Part shown: one piece after another, positions 12,130-24,187 of the stretch | How positions within the stretch are numbered: the stretch's first letter is position 1 | Layout of the letters: every line of letters starts with the position of its first letter | Assembly (NCBI RefSeq): GCF_022458985.1 | Contig: NC_061772.1 | Location: forward strand, 31,296,506-31,360,505 | Direction: 5' to 3' | Origin: Mugil cephalus | Lineage: Eukaryota > Chordata > Actinopteri > Mugiliformes > Mugilidae | Length of the DNA stretch: 64,000 nucleotides | Notes under the pieces: generated by a model | The model's input: the letters and a program-made list of their open reading frames with translations, nothing else | Told to the model about the DNA's origin: nothing | Databases searched by the model: none | Program-made: the position numbers and the translations under genes

Positions 12130-12490
12130 CTTTGAGCAACCCCATATTTAGAGCTTGACACTCAGACTCTGCACGTCATTTTCTTTGGCATTATCTCCAT
12201 GAATATTTTCTGCAGTGCCTCAAAAGTGTGTTTGAGCTCACCTGGATAGCTAGAGCATATAGTTTAGAGCATAAATGAGGCTAAATAAGAGGGCACAGCC
12301 ATGTGCAGCTGATGGCAGCTCATTAAACACCTTCAGACTTTCAATGACGATGCCTACGTCACGTGGTGGCTGTAACAGAAGCTCTCGTTCAGCATCATCC
12401 TTCTCGCCAACCTGACAAAAGACAAGACATTTAGTGTATAAAAAGCTATGTATGCACGCACACGAGTCTGTCTCCCCTTTGTGTAGCACA
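12130..12490 (-). mobile_element. Fragment of a dispersed repeat-gene family (C-terminal exon)
   Basis: On the minus strand the sequence reads PPRDVGIVIESLKVFNEL, then CALLFSLIYALN. After a frame change it continues SSYPGELKHTFEALQKIFME. This looks like the last exon of multicopy fish proteins ending in an LLxxIYALNxxYPxELKxTFExxQKIFM motif, recalled from many uncharacterised, SAM-domain-annotated fish gene predictions. The frame break shows decay. It may belong to the same family as the inverted pair at 15.4-18.6 and 29.9-34 kb. Confidence 0.4.
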
Positions 12491-12499
12491 AAGTGATTT

Positions 12500-13835
12500 C
12501 ATCATACAGCAGAAGACCAAAAGACTTTTTTTGTCAGCTGTAGTAAACTTGTAGCGGACAGCTACTCATATAGTTTCTGCCTGTGGTTAGATATTTTTTC
12601 TTGTGAGTGTCAGGTAAATAAAGAAAAGTAAGTATCTTTTCTGTTGTACTTACCTTACATCTCACACTTGTATTTCTTCAGTGATAGTTAAAATTTTTTG
12701 GTATCATTGCATAGTTTTACAATTATGAGCTTAAGATGAGTGGCTTGTGTGTTTAGTAATAGATGGTCCGTCAACTCATCTGTTCATTGCTCCATGGGGA
12801 GCAGATGTGCACTTTGAGAGCTTCTGTTTGCAGACGAGCAGATGGCGGATAGCAGATTGTTTGATACTGACTGTACATGAAACAATGATTTCCAGCTCTA
12901 TGTTCAGCGACCAGCTTTATTGAACTACTGCTCAGCCATTCTTTAGTACAGCGCCACCACCTGTTGAAGTTGTACACAAAAACAATCGTCTCCTGTTAAT
13001 GACCTCATCAATACTCGACATCCCCCCTTTACTTGGAATTTAACTCTTAACTCTGTATCAGTGAAATTTGAAACAGTTCTCGTATTAGGCCCATAGAGGC
13101 CTTAAAAAAATTAGAATACTGACAAAAAATAATATGATGCAGGTTGCCAAAACCAAGAAGAAAGGAAAGAAAGAGAGAGGAAGGAGTCAAAGGGTCGATA
13201 GTATGTCACCCAACACTTCAAAAAGCGAGGTGGGTTTGTTCGTGGTTCATGTGGTGGAAAGTTATAGAATATTAACTTTGTCCATGGCCTATACGTTAGC
13301 TCACTTTTCTCCCCATGTTAGCTCATATTTCTGAATAAAACTCTGGATTTTTACACTTCACTGTTGTTTTAGGTAAATAATTGATGCAGTCAAACGTTAA
13401 GCATCAGTTCATATTCAATCAGTTGACCTCCCCACTGTCAAAATGATGCCTCACCCCGAAAATCCACCGGGTCCGTCCACGTCGCGTGAGCGTCACGTAT
13501 TTGGTCCGTCCTCCGCGCGGCGTCAACACCTACGGGGCGCGACACGGGCGCGGAACGGCAGCGTAGCGCTGGCTTGTGAGCCGGCCATATTCACACGATA
13601 TCACGAGATCACGCGATAATCCTGGGCGTACGTGAGGCCGCGGGATTACATTCCAGCCTTTGTCCTTTTTTGTACTGTCCTTGTCGGATTTCCGGTCCTG
13701 ATGCAATCTGCTCTGTTGATCTTGGCACAGTTTAGCAACAGCTCCGTCAAAACTAGAACTGCTACGGAATGATAGCGTAATGTTGATCTAGCGACAGGAA
13801 ATAAGACCCTGAGTCTGCTCATGGTATTTTATTGT
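12500..13835. other. Gene-free stretch with a CpG-rich patch
   Basis: No gene recognised. A sharply GC/CpG-rich patch at about 13450-13640 sits in AT-rich surroundings and looks like part of an unidentified transposon end rather than a host promoter. Confidence 0.35.
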
Positions 13836-13837
13836 GA

Positions 13838-15175
13838 AAAACGGTGTTAAATTACAGTGTTACGAACGGCGTTATTTTTTTTCAGTAACGGGTAATCTCA
13901 GTAATTACTATTTCCATCGTTACAACGCCGTTGCTGTTACTGGCAATTAAACGGGGCGCGTTATAAACTAAAGCTGTCTGTGTTCGTCCAATTTGGTTCT
14001 CAGCCACATGAGCCACAGAGCGTTTTTTTTGTTTTTGTTTTTTCTTTGGTGAAGAGGAGGGAGGGGCGAGACAACCGCATAAATGATGATGATTGGCTAA
14101 GGTGGAGTAAGCTTTGATGATAAGCCAATCAGAGGCAGAGTTCAGTTTACACTACGGGTGGGTGAAATGGCAAAAATATCATATCACGATTTTTTAAAAA
14201 TAAAATCACGATCTTAAATTGAAAAATGAAAATCTCGGCATTCACAGTAGAGACGTGGCATGGCCGTGGGTCAACTACTTTAAGGAGGCATTTGAACCCC
14301 TCGTTTTCTACCGTCTTGAACAGTACCATATCTTTTGCAAGATAAAAGGTAACTGCTCCTGTTGCCTCTTTCCATCGCTTGCTTGACTTGTCATACGGAG
14401 TTCCTTTGTTAAACGCCTGTGTTAATGTTGACTGTTTTGGTCTTACACTAGCTGCTGCCTCCGCCTGCGGTGCCGGTGCCGCCGGGCCTCTCGCTGTTTG
14501 GTTCTCAGTATATTGTTTGGGATGATTCCTCTTCAAACGATTGAACAGGTTCGTCATGTTGCCACCAGACGTGCAAACCTGTTCTGTGCAAACTTTGCAC
14601 AAAACATTTGCCTGCACTTCATTAGTTGGGGAAAATCCAAACCAATTCCATTGATGGAAGTGGATTTTTTATAGTGACCAACTCTGTTTGTCTTTCAGCC
14701 GTGGCTCCATGCGGCTACACACATAAACAAGGAGGCGGGTAAGAAAGCGTCACTTCCCATAATTCGCTATGATTGGTCGGTGTAATACGTCTGGTGCTTC
14801 GGTGCATCAGCATAGAACTGCACTTTATAGAATTGGTTGTAATCGTTCACGATTTAATATCGTCATATCGCCCACCCCTAGTTTACACACAAACCGCACA
14901 CACACACACAGCAACTTCACACACACACAAACACAACTAGCAGGTAAGCGGCAGGTGTGGAGGAAAAGTTGTCCTTTTCGAAGTGGAAGTCCAGGCATTA
15001 CTTCAATCTCTTACAACACTACAGAGAGTTAAAGCACTTCATAGTTAAAGTGTTTACTTATATTTTTAACGAAATACTTCAAATACCATCAAAATGCATA
15101 GTTGTATTTAAAATAGCACCACAGATTTTCGCCAGCGTCCTGGCCAGCTGTTTGGGGGCCCAGTAAAAATTATTT
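13838..15175 (+). mobile_element. Possible outer DNA transposon (hAT-like) interrupted by a second hAT
   Basis: The left part (about 13840-14144) has GTTACGAACGGCGTTA and CAGTAACGGGTAAT motifs like those near the ends of some fish hAT elements. After the inner insertion, the right part encodes KLSFSKWKSRHYFNLL (14966-15013), which resembles the N-terminus of hAT transposases. The inner hAT at 14153-14880 splits the two parts. I could not define the outer termini or a target-site duplication. Confidence 0.3.
14153..14880 (-). mobile_element. hAT element with BED-finger transposase start
   Basis: A 728-bp element flanked by perfect 8-bp target duplications GTTTACAC at 14145-14152 and 14881-14888. 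Its inverted ends are TACGGGTGGG and CCACCCCTA, with further ATATC/GATAT-rich subterminal similarity. On the minus strand it encodes a BED-type zinc finger (CKVC...GGNMTNLFNRLKRNHP) followed by STLTQAFNKGTPYD and SSKRWKEATGAVTFYLAKDM. These are the N-terminal part of a ZBED/hAT transposase of the Charlie/Ac group. The catalytic and dimerisation regions are missing, so this is an internally deleted, non-autonomous copy. Eight-bp duplications are diagnostic for hAT. Confidence 0.85.
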
Positions 15176-15358
15176 TCATGGGGCCCAAAATCCCTAGCAG
15201 CACTCCTGAAGACCAGTCCAGTTGAAGCTGCAAATAATACATTTTGCATTTAATGACTTGCTTCAAAGTAAAACCAGTTGAGTGCAAGCCTCAAGAATTA
15301 TTCCCTAAAACATGGGCGCCAGTCATGGGCGTCTGCATACCCGTAGTCACGCCCCTGC

Positions 15359-18300
15359 GTGTCCTATGTGCCGGCATTTGCATTGTATGAAGTGAAACAA
15401 GCATGAAATGTTGGAAGCCTGAGCGGAAACTAGATTATTACCATTTGCATGTGTACAAGCTTTGTGGGACAAGACTTATTTCACTGAAGCATAGCACTGT
15501 TGACTCAGAGTCATCTGGAGTTTGAAAGATAAAAATCTGACAGTAACAGTATTTTTCATCCTTCTAGTCGTCCTAGTCATGGATGCAGAGTGTCCGCTTC
15601 TGTCTTTCATCAAATCAGTGCCTAAACTGAGACCCTGAGCTTTTGCTGGAGCATCTGCAATGTTTAGGAGTTGAGGACCTGAGCTTCCTGCAGGAGAGTG
15701 ACCTCCTTTCTGTCCTCAGACCAGTTGAAGCCAGGAAACGTCTGTCACTGCTCAAAAGACAAGTATGTGTTTCAGTTTGTACAGAATAAACTTTCACATT
15801 AAAAAAATGTGCATAGTCAAAATCTACTTATTAGGTCCACCTGTACTAATCAATGCAGTCCAATACAGCAGTTCTACTATGAATTATACTTCAAAGAATC
15901 TTCTCTACATTTTTGTTGATGTTTTGAAAAAGGTGATGACTATACACTACACCTTGTTCATCATTGATTTCATAGTGGGTCTTAGTGGTGGTGTACTGAC
16001 TTTTATTGAGAAAGGAACAGTTTTAAATATACCAATGGCTACTGAGGATATAATTATGTAAGGTATTAATATACCCAGATTGAGCTATGTGATGCCTGTG
16101 TTTAAATATTACTACTATCTGTCCTTTAATAAGGCCAAAAACATGTCTTGGACAGTCCTCCAAGCAGCCAGAGCAACCAACAGTTGAGCAGAGCCTGTAC
16201 CAGTACAAGTCCAGTAACACAGTCTGATGAGATGCCCCTCTCTGGTGAGTACATGCATCTGTTGCACACAGTTACTCTTTTGGGTTAGATGGGCTGAAAA
16301 ATAACATAATCTACCTGTAACTTAGTGTAATATAGTACAATCAGCAGCAGTGAATTGACAGTGTGCTTATAAATCAGTATCATCAGTTGGGTCTATCTTC
16401 TCTAGATTCTGATTCGGTAGCAAGTGACACACAACTAATGATGGGATGGGATTATGGGATGAACACAGGATACTGTATCACAATGTACAGAAAAAATGAC
16501 TTTTGTATCCAGCAGTAGCAATAGTTCCCCCAACAACAACATGTTGTTCATTTAGTTCCCATGTATAGTCAGCCTGGTGTGTATTTTCTTTGTAGTGTGT
16601 TATGTTGAGATCTTGCAAGCTTGTCTGTCCCAAAGCAACGGTGTCGTCTATAGTGGGACTCGTGTGACTGCTGTGGTGTTGGAAAAGGCTGGATCTGCTT
16701 GCACCTTTATCCTGGTCCTGCCTCATAAACTGGATCACTCGCAAATGTTCTCAGACTCAATAAAAGCTCCAACCTAACAACAAAAACAGTCAGGTCTACC
16801 AGCCAACAACAGTAATGGAAACATGTGAGGAAATGACATTTTTCAGCCCAATGCTGATAAAGAAAACTCATCAACTTACCCATGTGACCACGCAGGTAAT
16901 ATTTCCACCGTAGCTCTGCTTAGTGTTTTTCTTTTCCTCCCGTTTTCATTCCTGCAACCAGTATCAGGACTACTACCTCCATGCTGGGGTTAAAATGCTG
17001 CCCACTGACTATTTGTGGAAACTTTAACTGTTGCATCACAAACTGGGTTTTCAAGGAGCCAAATAATTTCATTACAATCAGCCCAGTCAAAAGAAACCAG
17101 CCCAGAGAGGTGGAATGACAACCCAAACAAATGACACTTCTGTCATGGAAACGATCAAACTAAATGTTGTCTTGTTCCGTTCTTTCTGCTCCGCGTCCAT
17201 ACAAATCAACATGTAAACGTCACTATGCATTGACCACTTCTTTTTGGGCCTGAAAATGAAAATTGGACCGGAACCGTGGGTGTTGGAGCCTGGACTCAGC
17301 GCGTCTCACTAGCATTAAGTCTCGGCCTGAACGTGACAAAAAAAGAGGACAAATCACCCAAGTCATTTCTATGTGCAGTAGTTTGGGCCCCAACCAACGT
17401 CCGCAAAGAGGAAAAAAAGCTCCATGAAAAACCAGCTATTATTTAACAACAGCTAATGTTTTCTGTCTCCTCTTCAGGTGCTTACAGCTCAGGAACTGCA
17501 ACTTCACCGCGTTCAACAAGTACTTCAAGTATGGACACCACACCTCGTCAACTGTCTGGATAGAGTATGGATTCATTTCCATTGAGCTTTCATCAACTTT
17601 GGAGTCAATGTTGTGGATGTTTGGTGACATGACCAGGTTATGATGCTTTGTGTGCAAACTGGGAACTCAACTTGTTTCTTTCTTTCATCACCAGTTCAGT
17701 TGAATTTGATTCTTGTTCTTTCAGAACCAGTCGTTTTAATTGAATTGATGTTTGAATATTGCTGTAATAATGGTTACCTGCTACAGCTGAATAAAAATAC
17801 GGAGAATGGGAAATTGTAGCTGTTCTTCTTCAGCTTGGTCTCATTGAAACACAACCATTCATTTAAGCCCCTTTTCCCACGGGACAAAAACTGCTTTAAA
17901 CCATTTCACATTCAAATCATTCTGCTGTTATTAGGTCACTATAGTTTTTCAACTTGAAAGTCCTTTAAATATTCAGGAAATCAATGGAAAAGAAATCACA
18001 GAAATTACAATAAACAGTAAATTGTTGCAGTTGTTCACCCAATATGTAGTTACCTTTATTACCTTATTGTTGTATACTGTTATATTACATCTAATATAGT
18101 CATATACAGCCTTTTTAAATAAAATTATGCCATTAAAAACAACTAATAAGAGCACATTTCTGTAACTTTAAGCATTATTATTCATATTACAATGTTAATT
18201 TTCCATCTTTATGGTAATTTCGTTATTTTAAAATATAAAATGTTTGTAATTAAATGTTAAAAACAACGTAAAACAATTAAATATCCATTTGCTGTTTTCT

Positions 18301-18570
18301 AAAATTAACAGTAAATTCTTGCAATTTAACCAAACATCTCGTCTTTCAACAGTTTTTTGACCTGTTGTAAAGATGAATCTCATTATTTTGTGTCATATAC
18401 TGTTGTATTACATCAAATATAAATTATTGTACAATCACTACCCATAAAATCATGTCATTAAAACCAGCTAATAACAGCACATTTATGTAAATTTAAGTAT
18501 TATTGTTCGTAATACAACATTTATTTACCATATTTCTAGGTAATTTAACCTAAAACAACCTGAAAATAAG
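15359..18570 (+). mobile_element. SAM-like-exon repeat, copy A
   Basis: Copy A of a dispersed repeat whose inverted partner lies at 29.9-34.0 kb. Shared blocks are 15359-15410 with 32225-32275, 16265-16735 with 31770-32215, 17435-17600 with 31626-31745, and 17600-18570 with about 30060-30931, all in opposite orientation. Copy A also keeps an exon-like segment (about 15637-15761) encoding LLLEHLQCLGVEDLSFL and then SDLLSVLRPVEARKRLSLL, which resembles a sterile alpha motif. A second exon-like piece ending at a GTGAGT donor (about 16140-16240) encodes SPPSSQSNQQLSRACTSTSP. The tail (17940-18560) contains a diverged tandem duplication of about 315 bp. I cannot assign a named superfamily. It behaves like a mobile, gene-carrying repeat. 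Confidence 0.6.
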
Positions 18571-19939
18571 GCAAAATCTTGTTAAAATGACAAGTCCAAA
18601 CTTTATTTTAATGATGGAAAATAAGTGTATTTTTCTGAGTTTGTGAGTGTTTTTCTGATTTTTTCCAGTGTGGTCATCAGCTCCATTCACTCATCTGTTT
18701 AAAAGGAATTAATGTGAGCAGAACTCACAGGTTTCTCAGTTGATTTTCCTGTGGTTTTCTTTGCTGCAAACGTCAGACATGTGACTTTCATACAGGATGA
18801 TTATTTACGCTGACTGAGGAGGAGGAGGAAAAACAAAACATACAGCACATAAAAAATGATGAAATCTATTTGTAGAGTTGATTGTAATTAGAAAAGCATG
18901 AACCCTACCTGAGGCTCTGATTGAATTCTGTTAAACCGTTGCAAAATGTGCTGTTGTTGAACGTTGCCCTCCTACTGACACCAGCACCAGGTGAAGCAAA
19001 TCTTTAAATCAATGACTGACTGCTTGCTCTTGTGCAGCTCTCCCCAGTCAAACTAAACTCAGTTGTGTCGTCTCTCTTGATGTGCTGTGTGAACGCTATT
19101 CCAGCTCTTTGTGACTGCGCCAACATTTCACGTCCAAGTGATCCTGGCTGCACCTGTATCATAGTTAGAGATGGATACGGTCTGTGCCTCCCTGTGGAAA
19201 ATACTCTGCTCAGTGTTATACCAGGTCACTAGGCTTATTTCTACAAGGCCATTCATAATCTCAGCTGTAATCTACATCTGTGTTATAGACACATGATTTC
19301 TACAGTTTCACACATTTAACTTTTAGAACTAGCACTGAACATGAGTTGGGCCTAATTAGTCCCTGATTGAACAGATTATTACAGGACAGATGTTCAGTCT
19401 TACTTGTGAAAAGTAATTCCTCGTGTCCTGTTTTGTTGGCTCCGCTGATTTTCCAGGAGAAGCTGCACAGTGCTCCGGTCCAGTGCTTCAGTACCGTAGT
19501 AGCTGCAGCTGGAGGCTGAGTTTAGACCGGTCCAAGATGGCGGCGTCTCCTCTTTATTCTGACCATGGGTGCATCCACTTCACATCCCTACTCTCATACA
19601 AGACTGACACAGAGAATGTGTGGATAGAAATTACTGTTGCGATGGGAAAGAGCCAAGAAAGTGTCAGAAAAGACTGGAAATAAATGTGAGGGACAAACTC
19701 AGTAGGACACATAAACAACAAGGTGGTGTCCCACCGTCTCTACTGCGTCTTATCGGCCAAGAAAAAATATTCCTGTGTTTTTCCTGATTGAACCCAAACT
19801 TAACTGAACTGAATGGGATTTATTTATTTCCAACATAAGAGAAATAAATTTAAAAGCTGAAAGAAAACCAAAGTCTAGTGTCTGAAAATGAGCAGGTGGA
19901 AGTAAAACTTATCTCTGTCCCTTTCTCACTTCTTTAGAA
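18571..19939. other. Gene-free stretch
   Basis: AT-rich sequence without a recognisable gene or complete transposon. ORFs here are short and lack similarity to anything I know. Confidence 0.4.
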
Positions 19940-19943
19940 TTAA

Positions 19944-21476
19944 CCGTCTGATACACAACATATGCTCACCCCTTCTAAAGCACAACATGGCTTAAAAATG
20001 ACCCGCATTCATTTCTTAGCATGTAAGTATGCTGAGGTTTTCTTTGTTCTTACTTTTGAAAGTAATTTATTTTATCACTGAATATTCCAAGTACTATTTA
20101 AATATCTTGTTTTTGACGACTACAGATCATTATTTCCATTTTTCCTTTCATACTTTATGAACAAGTTTACACACATGGGTCAAAAATGACAGAGTCATGA
20201 AACTGTGATTTAAAATGAATTAAAATGAATTCTATGATAATTAGTTTCAGTACAAGTCAATACTGAGACCAAATACTTTCTAAGTAATACTTTTGTCTTA
20301 AATGTGGCTGTTGATCTGAACTGAATCAGTAGTTTAACAGCTGTACACTGGTGAAACATGACCAAACATAGTAAGAATCCCCTGAAGATGACAGCAGTTA
20401 GTTTGTCTTGTTGCTCCTGCTCTTCTTTTCTCTCTATCTTCTCTGTTTCTGGCATTAGACAGATGGTCCCTCCATATGAGCTGGTTCTGCTCAAGGTTTT
20501 TCCTGTTAAAGTGTTTTTCCTTCATGCTGCTCTGGAGGTTTCAGGCTGGTTTTTGTGAAAAGTCTTGAGACAGTTTGTGATGTTATTGGCGCTATATAAA
20601 TAAAATAAAACTGAACTGAACACGTCACTAGTGCACAAATTGCCATCCTGATTTTTCTCAGATAATCACTAAATGTGCTAAGTGTACTCTCTGAACAAAG
20701 GCCTGGTGCACAGGGAACCACCTGCTGACTTTTCTGACTGTGGAAACTGGGCAGACCTCTTCACACCTCTTCCTCTTCCTTTGGCCCTTCTGTCTAGTGT
20801 CTTCTGGTGGCGGGTGGTTGCTGTGATCTTCCCACTGCCTCAGTGACGTGCTTTTAGAGTTTGGGCATGCACTCCATGCATCTCCATCTTGTCATCCACT
20901 GCTTTGTCATCATGCATCGTGCTCAGGAGGACAATAGTCTTCCCCTTCCTCTGGATAGAACTCACCATGGCCATGTTGTCTTTGAATCCAATCAATTTAA
21001 CATTAGAATAATGGAAAAACAACTTACAGTAGATGTGCAAAGGGAGCTATGCTGAGCTGTGAAATGTCTGAACCGTGTCTCAGTTTCAGGCTAAATAAAG
21101 CAGTAAATGTGCGGCTTTGGAAACTTGATGTAGAAATACAAAAGGTTTTGTTTGTTCATGAAGCAAGAATGGAAAATAAAGAGATTTGTGGTAAAGAAAA
21201 ACAAGATATTTACTGTATAACTGGGACAGTAAATGATAAGATAAGTTCATTTCTAAGAATTATCATAGAAACACTCAGCCATACATAAAATAACACTGAA
21301 AATGAATACGGGTTATTTTTGAACCATGTTGTGCATTAGAAGGGCAGTGACTCAAAGGGGTTTATTCAAAAAGTAAAAAGGTAAAAAAAAGAAAATATTT
21401 ATTATTGCAATATAAATTATTGCAAAAATACAGGAGGAAAAACCTCAGGTCACTTTTTACGTTGTGCATCAAAGGG
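19944..21476 (-). mobile_element. piggyBac-like transposon, decayed
   Basis: The element is flanked by TTAA at 19940-19943 and 21477-21480, the target site of piggyBac. Its ends are inverted: CCGTCTGATACACAAC on the left and, as reverse complement of the right, CCCTTTGATGCACAAC. A second, internal inverted pair of about 45 bp (19970-20014 and 21303-21346; CTTCTAA.GCACAACATGG with AAAAAT.ACCCG) is well conserved. On the minus strand near 20860-21035, SSIQRKGKTIVLLSTMHDDK matches the LLSTMHxDxxV region of piggyBac transposases. The transposase is a remnant only. An L2 LINE 3' end lies inside it. Confidence 0.75.
20395..20625 (+). mobile_element. L2 LINE 3' end inserted in the piggyBac-like element
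   Basis: It carries the fish L2 tail seen elsewhere in this window: CCATATGAGCTGGTTCTGCT, TCTGGAGGTTTCAGGCTGG and TTATTGGCGCTATATAAATA, ending in AAAACTGAACTGAA repeats. It is a 5'-truncated copy of the LINE at 54115-55812, and more diverged. Confidence 0.8.
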
Positions 21477-21639
21477 TTAAAGAGGAAAACTAAGTAAAGC
21501 TTTAAATAAATCAAGACGACTCACAATAACATAATGTCCTCCTCCGTAGATATTTTGGAGACTTCATCTCAGAGCTGTTTATAGAGATAATAATATCTGA
21601 ATAAACCGCTGTGTTGCTGCCCCCTGGTGGTGAACAGTG

Positions 21640-21777
21640 TGTCCATTTGACTCATGTCCCTCGCGTCTTGTCTCCACTGTTTACACTGAACGGACGTGAA
21701 TCACGTCATTGCGTCACTCGCTTTGACTTTGTACAGTTGTAACTCCGAGTTTGTGTTGCCAGATCGGGCGTTTAAAG
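21640..21777 (+). promoter_or_regulatory. Candidate promoter / first exon region of the NLR gene
   Basis: A CpG-containing block with CRE-like sites (CACGTCATTGCGTCAC near 21701-21716) ends in a good donor (AAAG|GTAAAA at 21777/21778). It lies 2.4 kb upstream of the first NLR coding exon on the same strand. The link to the NLR is positional inference, and no transcript evidence is visible. Confidence 0.25.
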
Positions 21778-22284
21778 GTAAAATCTGACAGGTTTGAGTT
21801 TTATTTTGCGACTAAAATACAGTTGTGAACAAACTCTGTTCTGGTTCAGGATGATTTCGTCTGGTTTTCTAATAACATGTGATGCTGATTTGAAACCAAA
21901 CTAATATTCTGGTGGTTGTTGAACAGCACTCACTGGGCTGGAAACCATCAGCTGTATCTGGCAACACGACGAGTTTCCTGTTTTGACTTTACTTTCTCCA
22001 GAGTCGTGTCGCAGATCTTTTTCTCCATCTGAAGGTAATGAAGCGGTTTGTGGTGTTTTCTTCATCATCAGCTCAGTTCCAGCAGAAATCTGCCGCTCCA
22101 TAGTTCACGTTAAACTCAGTCACAGCTGAAAGGAAAGAGTCTGGATCAGTTTGTGTCACTCGGTGCATGAATATGATTGAAGGTGATTTTCTTTCTTTTC
22201 TTTTATTTTGAAACTGTCTGTAGAAGTTTGACCTGCTTTTGTAACGTAAAGAGCTGAAAGTAACTAAGTACTTTTATCCTCCCA

Positions 22285-24025
22285 GTTGATTCAGTTCAAT
22301 CCAGTTTTATTTATATAGCGCCAATAACAACACAAATCGTCTCAAGACGCTTCACAAAAACCAGCCTGAAACCTCCAGAGCAGCCTGAGGGAAAAACTCC
22401 CTTTAACAGGAAGAAACCTGGAGCAGAACCAGCTCATATGGAGGAACCATCTGCTGAAGACCAGCCGGGTAGAACCAGAGAAGATAGAGAGAGAAGAAGA
22501 ACAGGAGAAACTAGAGAAACTAACTTCTGTCATAGATACAAACATCAAGCTGAAGGAAACATGTAGGATCTAGTAATATAACACGTAGCTGATGATCTGT
22601 GACAGTTTGTGAGTATAACAGGAATCATGGGCAGGTTGGTGAATAGTTCATCTAGGTAGGAGTGGACACCTGGAGGAGGACATGAAGACTGGGACAGATG
22701 CAGTTTATGGAGCTCCACAGGTCTGATACACAGACTCCAGACCATGAAGACTGGGACAGATGCAGTTTATGGAGCTCCACAGGTCTGATACACAGACTCC
22801 AGACCATGAAGACTGGGCTGGTTGATGAGGCCACGGCAGCAGATGTAGCTTAGAACTCCACAGGTCAGATATTCAGCACTCCAGACCATGAATCATATAT
22901 GATGGAGCTCGGCCTTTCAGGGCCTTGTATGTAAGGAGGAGGATTTTAAATTCAATTCTAGATTTTAAAGGGAGCCAATGAAGAGAAGCTAATACTGGAG
23001 TAATATGATCTCTCTTGCTAATTCCTGTCAGTGCTCTTGCTGCAGCGTTTTGAATCAGTTGGAGGCTTTTAAAGAGTATTTGGAGCCAGACAGTAACGAG
23101 TTACAATAATCCAGCCTGGAAGACACAAATGCATGAACTAGTTTTTCCGCATCACTCTGAGAAAGGATGTTCCTAATGTTGATGATATTACGAAGGTGAA
23201 AGAAAGCAGTCCTGGTCACCTGCTTTATGTGAGAATTAAAGGACATATCCTGGTCAAATATAACACCAAGGTTTTTCACAGTAGTACTGGAGGCCAAGGT
23301 AACGCCATCCAACAAAAGCAGGTGATTAGATAATGAATCTCTGACATGTTTAGAGCCAAATACAATAACTTCAGTTTTGTCTGAGTTTAAAAGTAGAAAA
23401 TTACAGGTCATCCAGGCCTTTATGTCTTTAAGGCGCTTGGAGTTTAACCAGTTGATTAGTTTCATCTGGTTTCATGGATAAATATAGCTGGGTATCATCT
23501 GCGTAGCAATGGAAGTTTATGCCGTGCTTTCTAATAATATTGCCTAAGGGAAGCATGTATAATGTGAATAATATTGGTCCTAGCACAGAACCCTGAGGAA
23601 CCCCATAGCTTACTTTGGTATATACAGAAGAGTTGTTGTTTACATGGACAAACTGGAATCTGTCTGACAGATATGATTCAAACCAGTCTAGTGCAGTTCC
23701 TGTAATCTTGATCACACTTTCAAGTCTCAATAGTGTCAAATACAGCACTGAGATCTAGCAGGACAAGTATAGAGACAAGTCCATCGTCTGAAGCCATGAG
23801 GAGATCATTGGTAACTTTAACCAGAGCTGTTCTGTACTATGATGAGCTCTAAAACCTGACTGAAACTCTTCAAACAAACCATTCCTGTTTAAATTATCAA
23901 GCAACTGATTGACAACCACCCTTTCCAAAACTTTAGAGATAAAAGGAAGGTTGGAAATTAGCCTATAGTTGGCTGATAATAGCTCTGTCTCAGGTGTGGG
24001 GGCCTTTCTCTGCACTCCCTCTCTC
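22285..24025 (-). mobile_element. L2/Maui-type LINE (3' two-thirds of ORF2)
   Basis: Minus-strand fragments encode, in order, [65 protein letters not shown] with the YADD catalytic box, then NLLLLNSDKTEVIVFG and SSRLDYCNSLLSG. This is the L2-clade reverse transcriptase. The 3' tail (TATATAGCGCCAATAAC read on plus) ends near 22285. The frame is broken in several places, so it is inactive. It is close to the plus-strand copy at 54115-55812. Confidence 0.9.
22681..22804 (-). repeat. 62-bp tandem duplication inside the L2 3' UTR
   Basis: Two essentially identical 62-bp units start at 22681 and 22743 (CATGAAGACTGGGACAGATG...). A third partial unit starts at 22805. The related L2 tail at 44.7 kb carries one such unit. 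Confidence 0.9.
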
Positions 24026-24187
24026 TCACACTATTTAATTTTTTAGAACAGATTACAGATAATAATAATAATAATAATGATATTATTTCAGACTTGGAAT
24101 CGATATTTTGATGTGAAGATGGATTCTAAAAGACACACGTCTAGATCAGAAGTATCGATGTTTGGATCGATACCACATCCCTACAGC

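Noticed and set aside
14881-14945. Host microsatellite-linked gene start near 14.9 kb (MEEKLSFSKWKSRH)
   Set aside because: The peptide resembles a hAT transposase N-terminus and stops quickly; treated as part of the possible outer hAT.
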